A stretch of 9,608 nt of DNA, taken from assembly GCA_002394525.1 (NCBI GenBank), contig DGUF01000221.1, positions 1 to 9,608 of the forward strand, in the 5' to 3' direction. The notes below the pieces were generated by a model, which ran no database searches, was not told the origin of the DNA, and was given only the letters and a program-made list of their open reading frames with translations. Numbering within the stretch: the stretch's first letter is position 1; each line of letters opens with the position of its first letter. Positions 4,708-9,608 of this stretch are shown here, one piece after another. The DNA comes from Lachnospiraceae bacterium UBA4317 (GTDB lineage Bacteria > Bacillota_A > Clostridia > Lachnospirales > Lachnospiraceae). The position numbers were made by a program, and so were the translations under genes.

Positions 4708-7299
4708 TCAGCTGGGGCTGATCAGGTATTTGATCCTGTAGAAGAGGGCGGGGTTGAAAGTGCGGACAGAGATGGCCTGGCCGTCACTGAAGACGCTGAG
4801 GTAGTTGACGGCGACGCAGAGAACGGTCAGGACCAGGATGGCCTTGAGGTAGGCGTAGTAGCCGTGGCGGTCGGTGGTCTCCAGGATGGTCAGGATGGCC
4901 AGGATGGCGGCCAGCATGAGGAGCCATCCGTAGTCGATCATGTAGCGCTGGGAGATGCCGCCGATCTGGACGTCGAGCTCGATGAGGACGGCGGCCAGGC
5001 CGAAGGAGAAGGCCGCGAGGCCGAACACCTTCTGGGACATCATCTTTTTCCGGATGCGGAAGATCCAGAAGCAGAAGAGGGCCAGCATGTTGAGGGCAAA
5101 GAACCCGCCGATCATCTTGTCGATAAACATGTAGCCCTGGTAGTCGGTGCTGACCTCGATCCCCGTGATGAAGGGGAACTGGGGCTCTATGTGCATAGGC
5201 TGGAAGAGCTCCTGGAAGAGGGCCGGGATGTTTTTCGCGATGGAAAAAGTCTTTTTGGTCAGGTCCGAGACGGTCAGGTTGTAGTCCGCGCCAAAATCAA
5301 AAGGGCTTCCGAAGCGGGAGCTGTTGAGCTGCATCTGCAACAGGCCTACGGGGATAAAGGGAAGGATCACAGCCGCAGTGTTGAGCAGGCTGTCCTTTTT
5401 CGGGTAGAAGAATTTCTTTTCCCTTATCTGGTCCCAGAAGATCGGGAATGCCAGGACAGCGGTCAGGATCATGGTCGGTCTGCAGCCCAGGGTCAGGGCG
5501 ATGCAGAGGGAGCCGATGACCATGCGGAGGCGGTGGGGATTTCCCTTGCGGTCAAAGCCCCGCAGCCAGAGGGAAAGTCCCGCCACGGTAAAGACCAGTC
5601 CGTAAATAAAGGGCACGCTGTAGACGACCGGGAAGGTGACCAGGTAGATGACACCGGCGGCCGGCACGAAGGCCTCGGCCAGGAGCAGATAGACTCCCAG
5701 GCTGGTCCTGCGGAAATATTTGCGGATGATCACATAAATAAAATAGAAGGAAAGGATCCATAAAAGGACAGCCATGGTCTGCACGGCCTTCCAGGTCGGC
5801 AGGGCCTGTCCGGTTATGAGCCTGTGAGGCACAAAGGAGATCAGGGCCGGCACGATCCCGAAATAGACGTAGTAGCGCCCGTTGTAGTAGGCCGCGTCCC
5901 AGAGGACCTTTTCGCTGTACTGGTGGGCCATGGCGTCCCTCTGCAGGCGGTCGTAGGGGTTGCGCAGCCGGGTCAGATAGCGGGGAGGGCGGATGTCCAG
6001 CCAGGTGTGGCCCTTGAGCAGGGCCTCGGCATAGAGCTCATATTCCTTTTCCTGGTAATCCCGCTCGTCGCGCTGCTCCCGCCAGACAGCCGGGTCCGCC
6101 GCCTTCGTGGCGGCGCAGGTGGCAATGATATTGACCGCCACGATGGCCACGACCAGGAGCCGCTGCCTGCCCTCCTTCAGGTCCAGGCGGGTCGTGTAGA
6201 TCCAGGACCGGGGGCCGAAGACGACCAGCAGCATTCCGGCCAGCCACAGCAGAAGGACCCTGCCCAGATGAAAGAAGAGGGGCTCTTTCACATTCAGGCG
6301 GATCTGGCGGATGTGGAACTCCTTGCCCTCCTCCGTCTCCAGATAGATCCTCATATTCCGGGTGATCCCCTTGAAATGCAGCCGGACATAGCGGCTCTCG
6401 GGGACTCCGCTGACGACCATTCGGTCGTGGAGTCTCCTGAGCTCGGCATTGGCGCTGTCTGTATACCGGATGGAATAAAAGACCTCCGGCGTGTCGGGAT
6501 CCACGATATTCAGATAGAGGTTTTCCACCTCCGCGTTGATATCTCTGAGATTGAGGTAGGCCTTCTCGGGGTCGGTGACCAGAAAGGTCCCGTATTCGGT
6601 CTGCTCAAGTCCGCTTCCCAGGGTGACCGTGAACGTTCCCTGCCCCCTGTCCCCGGAGCCGCCTTCGGGATCGCCCTGATCCTCAGAGGATTCCCCGGCG
6701 TTTTTCCCCGAGGCGCTGCCGATCACTTTCATGGTCAGCTCCCCTCCGCGGGGCGTGTGCCAGTGGTCGTGATTGAAAAAGAACAGCTCCAGCAGGAGGC
6801 AGACCACCAGGACGATGGCCGCCCAGATCCCGTAGCCTTTCAGCATGCCCATGACCGTGCCCGCCTTTTTCTGGACCTGGGCGTTGCGGACCGGTCCGCT
6901 CCCGGCAGTCCCGGCCCAGCCGGTCCGGGCATCCCCGTCCAGATCGCGGCCGGCCTCTTCCGGGCCTTCCCAGCCCCGGCCCTCGCCGCCACCTGCTTCG
7001 GGGCCGGTCATTCCATCCATAAACGGACCCTTCCCCGCCGGTCTGCGCTCGCCGCCACCTGCCTCCTGGCCGGTCATTCCTTGTCCCATTCCGGCACCGG
7101 CATCCGAAAAAGAGACGCCTCCCTCCCGGTCCGGCTGCCCTTCCTCCGGCAGGTTTTCAAAGGGATCCTCTGCCGGCTCCCGGAAAAAGGAGCTTCCATC
7201 TATTTCGGGCATGCCATCAGGGCGGTCTCCCGTTTTCCCGGAGCCGCCTTTTTTTCTTCTATCATATATATTTTTCAAATCAGGCATTCTGAAATTCAT
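4708..7299 (-). CDS. Large polytopic membrane protein, GT-C glycosyltransferase-like (863 aa)
   Basis: From the chosen start the protein has a cytoplasmic, acidic, Gly-rich disordered region (residues 1-150). A first membrane helix follows (about 155-176, GIWAAIVLVVCLLLELFFF), then an extracytoplasmic beta-rich domain of about 170 residues, then about ten more hydrophobic segments to the C-terminus. Between helices 3 and 4 a long outer loop ends in NPYDR and WDAAYYNGRYYVYFGIVP (about 467-484). This layout, with an acidic first loop and aromatic-rich re-entry into the membrane, recalls GT-C enzymes, which transfer sugars from polyprenyl-phosphate donors outside the membrane. No single catalytic residue can be fixed here. 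The frame is open upstream to 7557, but that part encodes a repeat-derived Pro/Phe/Asp-rich text and contains the likely promoter, so I start at MNFRMPDLKN. Its SD (GAGAAG, four bases away) is weak, and ATG 7287 is an alternative. Probable role: envelope glycan assembly. Confidence 0.78.
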   Translation of the reverse strand: MNFRMPDLKNIYDRRKKGGSGKTGDRPDGMPEIDGSSFFREPAEDPFENLPEEGQPDREGGVSFSDAGAGMGQGMTGQEAGGGERRPAGKGPFMDGMTGPEAGGGEGRGWEGPEEAGRDLDGDARTGWAGTAGSGPVRNAQVQKKAGTVMGMLKGYGIWAAIVLVVCLLLELFFFNHDHWHTPRGGELTMKVIGSASGKNAGESSEDQGDPEGGSGDRGQGTFTVTLGSGLEQTEYGTFLVTDPEKAYLNLRDINAEVENLYLNIVDPDTPEVFYSIRYTDSANAELRRLHDRMVVSGVPESRYVRLHFKGITRNMRIYLETEEGKEFHIRQIRLNVKEPLFFHLGRVLLLWLAGMLLVVFGPRSWIYTTRLDLKEGRQRLLVVAIVAVNIIATCAATKAADPAVWREQRDERDYQEKEYELYAEALLKGHTWLDIRPPRYLTRLRNPYDRLQRDAMAHQYSEKVLWDAAYYNGRYYVYFGIVPALISFVPHRLITGQALPTWKAVQTMAVLLWILSFYFIYVIIRKYFRRTSLGVYLLLAEAFVPAAGVIYLVTFPVVYSVPFIYGLVFTVAGLSLWLRGFDRKGNPHRLRMVIGSLCIALTLGCRPTMILTAVLAFPIFWDQIREKKFFYPKKDSLLNTAAVILPFIPVGLLQMQLNSSRFGSPFDFGADYNLTVSDLTKKTFSIAKNIPALFQELFQPMHIEPQFPFITGIEVSTDYQGYMFIDKMIGGFFALNMLALFCFWIFRIRKKMMSQKVFGLAAFSFGLAAVLIELDVQIGGISQRYMIDYGWLLMLAAILAILTILETTDRHGYYAYLKAILVLTVLCVAVNYLSVFSDGQAISVRTFNPALFYRIKYLISPS
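6982..7080 (-). repeat. Imperfect 33-bp direct repeat in the disordered N-terminal region
   Basis: Copies at 6982-7014 and 7048-7080 match at 30 of 33 bases, 66 bases apart. They encode the repeated peptides GMTGQEAGGGE and GMTGPEAGGGE in the cytoplasmic linker of the large membrane protein. They suggest an expanding low-constraint linker. Confidence 0.85.
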
Positions 7300-7404
7300 A
7301 AATCTTCTCAATGAAAAATTTGCAGACCAAAGGCTTTGCGGCAAATCTGTCCCCGGCGTCCATCCCGGGCCGGACACTTCTCCCGCGCAAGTGCAGTACA
7401 GAAT

Positions 7405-7413
7405 ATTATAACA
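7405..7413 (-). promoter_or_regulatory. Candidate extended -10 promoter for the membrane protein gene
   Basis: On the minus strand TGTTATAAT gives a perfect TATAAT (7410-7405) preceded by the extended TGN. No good -35 lies at 17 bases; TTGATG is present at a 20-base spacing. Transcription would start near 7398, giving a leader of about 98 bases before the ATG at 7299. Extended -10 promoters tolerate a poor -35. Confidence 0.6.
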
Positions 7414-7450
7414 TGTTTTCCGCCATTCTTCATCAAATACTGCAAAGTCC

Positions 7451-7543
7451 GGAATCTGTCGGGAATCAGTCGGGGACCAGGATTGAAATCTGTCGGGGGA
7501 CCAGGGCCGGAATCTGTCGGGACCAGGATTGAAATCTGTCGGG
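7451..7543. repeat. Short intergenic repeat cluster (AATCTGTCGGG units)
   Basis: The core AATCTGTCGGG occurs four times, at 7453-7463, 7487-7497, 7511-7521 and 7533-7543. A 25-base segment is exactly duplicated at 7473-7497 and 7519-7543 (period 46), and the unit between is a diverged copy of the same theme, GACCAGG plus AATCTGTCGGG. So the cluster is a 46-bp unit made of two related 22-24 bp halves. It lies just upstream of the candidate promoter of the membrane protein gene. It is too short and irregular for CRISPR. It may be a regulator-binding array or a decaying tandem repeat. Confidence 0.85.
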
Positions 7544-7565
7544 AAGCGGGCCTGCAAAAGATACA

Positions 7566-7608
7566 GGCGGCGGTGCCGGAGATCTTTAAATCCTCCCGCA
7601 CTGCCGCC
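7566..7608 (-). terminator. Probable terminator of the DUF4349 lipoprotein gene
   Basis: GGCGGCGGTGC (7566-7576) pairs with GCACTGCCGCC (7598-7608) over 11 bp with one GU, and GGAG/CTCC (7578-7581 and 7593-7596) adds an inner stem around an AT-rich loop. On the minus strand the stem is followed within a few bases by ATCTTTTG, a modest U-tract. It lies about 95 bases past the lipoprotein stop. Confidence 0.45.
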
Positions 7609-7648
7609 TCAGCCTGCGTGATTCGTGACAAAAAGCTTTCGATGCGGG

Positions 7649-7686
7649 CCGTTCAGGCAGTTTTCGTATCTCACTGTCTGAAACGG
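7649..7686 (-). other. Second hairpin past the lipoprotein stop
   Basis: CCGTTCAGGCAG (7649-7660) pairs with CTGTCTGAAACGG (7674-7686), with one bulge and one GU. On the minus strand a TTTTT run comes only about 14 bases later, so it is a poor terminator on its own. It may protect the 3' end of the lipoprotein mRNA. Confidence 0.35.
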
Positions 7687-7702
7687 CGCCGGTTAGTCTG
7701 CG

Positions 7703-9019
7703 TCACATTTTTCTGTTTATGTTTTCTTTTTTGTCTTTATTCTCTTTACCGTCAAGGTCATTGTCCGGGCCCCGGTCCTGTCCTGCCTGGTCCGGCAGGT
7801 CTGTCCGGGCGGGCTGCTGTCCGCCCGCTACGTTCTGCATTCCCTGCGCCTGCTGTGCGCCGGGTACCCCTGGCATTCCAGCCGCCTGCGGCATGCCCGC
7901 CGCGCCCGGCATTCCCTGCGCCTGCTGCATCCGGGCCAGCTTTTCAGCCCGCTTTTCGGCGCGGCGCCGGTGGCCGCGGCGGACCAGCTTCACGATCAGG
8001 AAGATGACGGCGGCCAGCATGATCAGGAAGGGGAAGGACTCCACGACAGCGAGGATCAGATCCTTCCAGAATTCGACAAAGCCGGAAATGGCCCTGTCGA
8101 AGGCCCTCTTCAGGCGCTCCCCGTAGGTGACCTCCACGACCTTTTCAGAATATTCAAAGACCTCCTGGAGGTTGATGTAGATGGTCGAAAAATTCACGTC
8201 CCGGTCCATGCCGGTCAGCTGGGTCTTCTCATCGTTGAGCTCCCGCTCCACCTCGGTCAGGCGCTGCTCCACGGCGATCATATCCTCGATGGTCTCCGCC
8301 TTGTCCATCATTTCCAGCAGGCGCTTCTGCTCGATCTCGAGGGCCTTTCTGGAGGCGTCATGGGTCGCGTATTCCACGCTGATGTTGCGGGCGCTGACGG
8401 AAGTGTTGGTCACCTGCCCGTCCTTCTCCAGGTCCTTCATAAAGGCGTCGAATTTTTCGGCCGGGATCCGGGCGGTCAGGCTCAGGTTTCTGCGGGTCCT
8501 GTTGGCGGCCGCCCCGGTCCTGTCCTTGTAGTACCAGTAGGGATCCTCGTTATAGGTGTCCTCATTTTCAATGAAGCCGCCATATTTATTGATCTTGTCG
8601 TGAATGCTCTTGGAGGACTTGTCGTACTCCAGGGTCTGGAGGGAGACATTTCCCGTATAGATGATCTTGCGGTTGGAGGACTCCAGGTCCGCCGCCTCCG
8701 TCCCGTCTCCCGAGCCGCCCCGGTCTCCGTCTCCGGAGCCGGTCACGGCGCTGTTTTCAGCGCTCATGGATGCCAGCGGAGCTTCCATGCCTTCATCCAG
8801 GTCATAGGCGGCCTCCCCTGCCTCGATGCTCTCCTCCGCTGCGTAGTCATAGGAGGAGCCGGCCGCCTTGTAGGAGGGCTGCTCCATGTAGGCCGCCTCC
8901 CCGTCCGCGCTGCTCTTCGCCGTCCCGCCGCAGGCACTCAGCAAAAAAACCAGTGCCAGGGCACAGGCAGCAGCCCGTTTCCAGTATCTGAAAACCCGCT
9001 TTCTCTCTTCTTTCTTCAT
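7703..9019 (-). CDS. DUF4349-family lipoprotein (438 aa)
   Basis: The protein starts MKKEERKRVFRYWKR, followed by a hydrophobic stretch and the lipobox LSAC with Cys30. It should therefore be lipid-anchored on the outer face of the membrane. A Ser/Ala/Glu/Gly-rich linker (about 31-115) leads to the DUF4349 domain (about 116-345). Features of that family seen here are RKIIYTGNVSLQTLEYD, the GGFIENE segment, LTARIPAEKFDAFM, a helical coiled-coil stretch (about 220-273, AEIEQKRL to EVERELNDEK) and VNFSTIYINLQE. A transmembrane helix follows (about 319-346, WKDLILAVVESFPFLIMLAAVIFLIV), then a basic stop-transfer RRGHRRR and a Gln/Gly/Met/Pro-rich tail. The N-terminal anchor plus C-terminal helix would hold both ends at the membrane. 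The biochemical role of DUF4349 is not known to me. The start is set by GGAGGAGG five bases upstream; the ATG at 9064 lacks such support. Confidence 0.88.
   Translation of the reverse strand: MKKEERKRVFRYWKRAAACALALVFLLSACGGTAKSSADGEAAYMEQPSYKAAGSSYDYAAEESIEAGEAAYDLDEGMEAPLASMSAENSAVTGSGDGDRGGSGDGTEAADLESSNRKIIYTGNVSLQTLEYDKSSKSIHDKINKYGGFIENEDTYNEDPYWYYKDRTGAAANRTRRNLSLTARIPAEKFDAFMKDLEKDGQVTNTSVSARNISVEYATHDASRKALEIEQKRLLEMMDKAETIEDMIAVEQRLTEVERELNDEKTQLTGMDRDVNFSTIYINLQEVFEYSEKVVEVTYGERLKRAFDRAISGFVEFWKDLILAVVESFPFLIMLAAVIFLIVKLVRRGHRRRAEKRAEKLARMQQAQGMPGAAGMPQAAGMPGVPGAQQAQGMQNVAGGQQPARTDLPDQAGQDRGPDNDLDGKENKDKKENINRKM
7837..7927 (-). repeat. Repeat-rich coding for the Gln/Gly/Met/Pro tail of the DUF4349 protein
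   Basis: An exact 19-bp repeat occurs at 7837-7855 and 7909-7927, 72 bases apart, encoding QQAQGM twice. The tail between also carries degenerate GMPGAAGMPQAAGMPGVPGA units. The region looks like an expandable cytoplasmic low-complexity tail. Confidence 0.85.
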
Positions 9020-9024
9020 ACCTT

Positions 9025-9032
9025 CCTCCTCC
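9025..9032 (-). promoter_or_regulatory. Shine-Dalgarno of the DUF4349 gene
   Basis: GGAGGAGG on the minus strand ends five bases before the ATG at 9019. It decides between the ATG at 9019 and the longer frame starting at 9064. Confidence 0.85.
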
Positions 9033-9037
9033 ATCAT

Positions 9038-9098
9038 GGCGATTTTTGCCGAAATTTCTGACATACGGACACCGGCGGTTTTTTTGCCGGAATTTCTG
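9038..9098 (-). repeat. Duplicated hairpin-forming element in the DUF4349 gene leader
   Basis: Two related copies lie at 9038-9060 (23 bases) and 9074-9098 (25 bases). Both read GGCG, a purine, a T-run, GCCG, a purine, AATTTCTG on the plus strand, and they differ in T-run length (5 versus 7). In the second copy CCGGC (9072-9076) and GCCGG (9086-9090) form a 5-bp stem around the T-run. They sit directly upstream of the SD, so they would be in the mRNA leader. Confidence 0.7.
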
Positions 9099-9102
9099 TT
9101 AC

Positions 9103-9131
9103 AGCCTCTCTTACAGGCTTTTTTAAAGCCT
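9103..9131 (-). promoter_or_regulatory. Competing hairpins upstream of the DUF4349 gene
   Basis: AGGCTTT (9115-9121) and AAAGCCT (9125-9131) form a perfect 7-bp stem. The same 9115-9119 segment can instead pair with AGCCT (9103-9107). TTTCTGT (9093-9099) and ATAGAAA (9137-9143) could close a larger outer stem. Mutually exclusive stems in a leader can act as an attenuator, but no clear U-tract terminator is formed. Confidence 0.35.
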
Positions 9132-9143
9132 CCGTTATAGAAA

Positions 9144-9340
9144 CAGTCGTATTTGGGGGACCGATGTTACCCTGACGCCGCAGAAACACAGTCTTTTCAC
9201 ATTCCCCGGGCGAATGACTTTTGCCGGCCGGATCCGGAATCAGGGAGCATCCTGCAGAGACATCTGATCCGCCGGACCGGAAACCGCATCACAGAAGCAG
9301 CAGCCCACCGGACCGGAAACCGCGCCCCGGGAAAAAGAAT
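9144..9340. other. Non-coding stretch upstream of the DUF4349 gene, with a 16-bp direct repeat
   Basis: No supported gene is present. CCGGACCGGAAACCGC occurs exactly at 9272-9287 and 9308-9323, 36 bases apart. A 10-bp palindrome, CCGGATCCGG, lies at 9228-9237. I find no convincing minus-strand promoter by eye, although the DUF4349 gene should have one here or read through from further right. Confidence 0.6.
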
Positions 9341-9370
9341 CGGGCAGGCGTGTATCTACCCGCCTGCCCG
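9341..9370. terminator. Strong terminator after the 42-aa protein gene
   Basis: CGGGCAGGCG (9341-9350) and CGCCTGCCCG (9361-9370) form a perfect 10-bp GC-rich stem with a ten-base loop. On the minus strand ATTCTTTTTC follows at once; on the plus strand TTCTGTTTTTTC follows, so it can act both ways. It lies 13 bases past the stop of the 42-aa frame, which strongly supports that frame as a real transcription unit. Confidence 0.9.
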
Positions 9371-9383
9371 TTCTGTTTTTTCT

Positions 9384-9512
9384 TCAATCTCCATCATTAT
9401 CACGGGTATCGATCCCGGATACAGTGGATACTGCGGCAACAACTCCCATCAGGACCGCGATCAGGGCCATGATGCAGATCGATGCGACGCCTACAACTAC
9501 TCCAATATCCAT
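9384..9512 (-). CDS. Single-TM micro-protein, 42 aa, family unknown
   Basis: The frame reads MDIGVVVGVASICIMALIAV, then LMGVVAAVSTVSGIDTRDND, then GD and a TGA stop. Residues 3-31 are almost entirely hydrophobic and would form one membrane helix, followed by a short acidic tail (DTRDNDGD). Support for its being real is unusually good for its size. AAGGAGG (9524-9518) lies five bases before the ATG, and a strong intrinsic terminator begins 13 bases after the stop. The helix contains small residues (Gly, Ala, Ser) that favour helix packing. It is not a recognised family to me. Possibilities are a membrane-complex subunit or regulator, a small transporter accessory, or a type I toxin. For a toxin, no antisense RNA promoter is obvious, and the acidic rather than basic tail argues mildly against it. 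Confidence 0.78.
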   Translation of the reverse strand: MDIGVVVGVASICIMALIAVLMGVVAAVSTVSGIDTRDNDGD

Positions 9513-9517
9513 CTTTG

Positions 9518-9524
9518 CCTCCTT
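9518..9524 (-). promoter_or_regulatory. Shine-Dalgarno of the 42-aa protein
   Basis: AAGGAGG on the minus strand, five bases upstream of the ATG at 9512. It is among the best ribosome sites in the window. Confidence 0.85.
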
Positions 9525-9553
9525 CACATCAGCAACAGAGATTCATTTCATGG

Positions 9554-9559
9554 ATTTTA
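9554..9559 (-). promoter_or_regulatory. Possible -10 box for the 42-aa protein gene
   Basis: TAAAAT (9559-9554) on the minus strand lies in an AT-rich patch with a T7 run upstream (about 9584-9578). The -35 is poor: TTGTTT sits at a 22-base spacing. A start near 9547 would give a leader of about 35 bases. Confidence 0.3.
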
Positions 9560-9608
9560 TTTTCCCATAAATGCGGCAAAAAAACAACTGCCTCACCGAA
9601 TTTCAGGC

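Noticed and set aside
4864..7314. Long plus-strand open frames (4864-5763 and 5824-7314) opposite the membrane protein gene
   Set aside because: They mirror the real gene, are rich in Asp/Gly/Gln/Pro without motifs, and lack ribosome sites.
7451..7543. Repeat cluster considered as a CRISPR array
   Set aside because: The units are 22-34 bases apart without unique spacers of even length, and no cas genes are nearby.
7300..7557. 86-residue N-terminal extension of the membrane protein
   Set aside because: It is repeat-derived Pro/Phe/Asp/Trp-rich text with no SD at its ATG, and it would cover the extended -10 promoter.
7970..9061. A 363-codon plus-strand frame opposite the DUF4349 gene
   Set aside because: The minus strand has a signal peptide, lipobox, TM helix and strong SD. 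The plus frame is a compositional mirror.
9221..9472. 83-codon plus-strand frame crossing the terminator and the micro-protein gene
   Set aside because: Its Pro/Arg-rich product comes from the 16-bp direct repeat and it crosses a strong terminator; the minus-strand frame has better signals.

Overview
The window is GC-rich bacterial chromosomal DNA. It has strong AGGAGG-type ribosome binding sites, U-tract intrinsic terminators and a Firmicutes-style SRP RNA close to a tadA gene. Together these point to a high-GC member of the Clostridia, most likely Lachnospiraceae-like. That placement is inference from sequence style and gene families. I see no transposase, integrase, phage gene, CRISPR array, tRNA or rRNA.

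Plus-strand half (1-2900). The window opens inside tadA (tRNA adenosine deaminase), whose C-terminus carries an unusual tail with a 36-bp tandem duplication. The tadA stop overlaps (ATGA) the start of a secreted tyrosine-phosphatase-like protein that has an almost ideal Shine-Dalgarno. A consensus promoter at 1208-1236 then drives the SRP RNA (ffs), whose terminal helix doubles as an intrinsic terminator. Next comes a PflX/COG1313-type radical SAM protein with a linker insertion after its CxxxCxxC motif. A perfect 13-bp bidirectional terminator at 2871-2900 separates the two halves.

Minus-strand half (9608 to 2942, read leftward). A 42-aa single-TM micro-protein (9384-9512) has a strong SD and its own terminator. 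It is followed by a DUF4349 lipoprotein, a large polytopic membrane protein resembling GT-C glycosyltransferases, and an FAD-dependent oxidoreductase of the HemY/UDP-galactopyranose-mutase-like superfamily. These four look like cell-envelope functions, with the last two plausibly acting on surface glycans. The gaps between them (319, 403 and 206 bp) carry hairpins, direct repeats and a candidate extended -10 promoter, so they are probably separate or partly coupled transcription units rather than one tight operon.

The less ordinary items are the 42-aa membrane micro-protein, the repeat cluster at 7451-7543 upstream of the membrane protein gene, the duplicated repeat/hairpin leader of the DUF4349 gene, the 107-nt leader between the ffs promoter and the SRP RNA rod, and the lineage-style insertions in TadA and the radical SAM protein. 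I do not see strong evidence for a wholly new multi-gene system.
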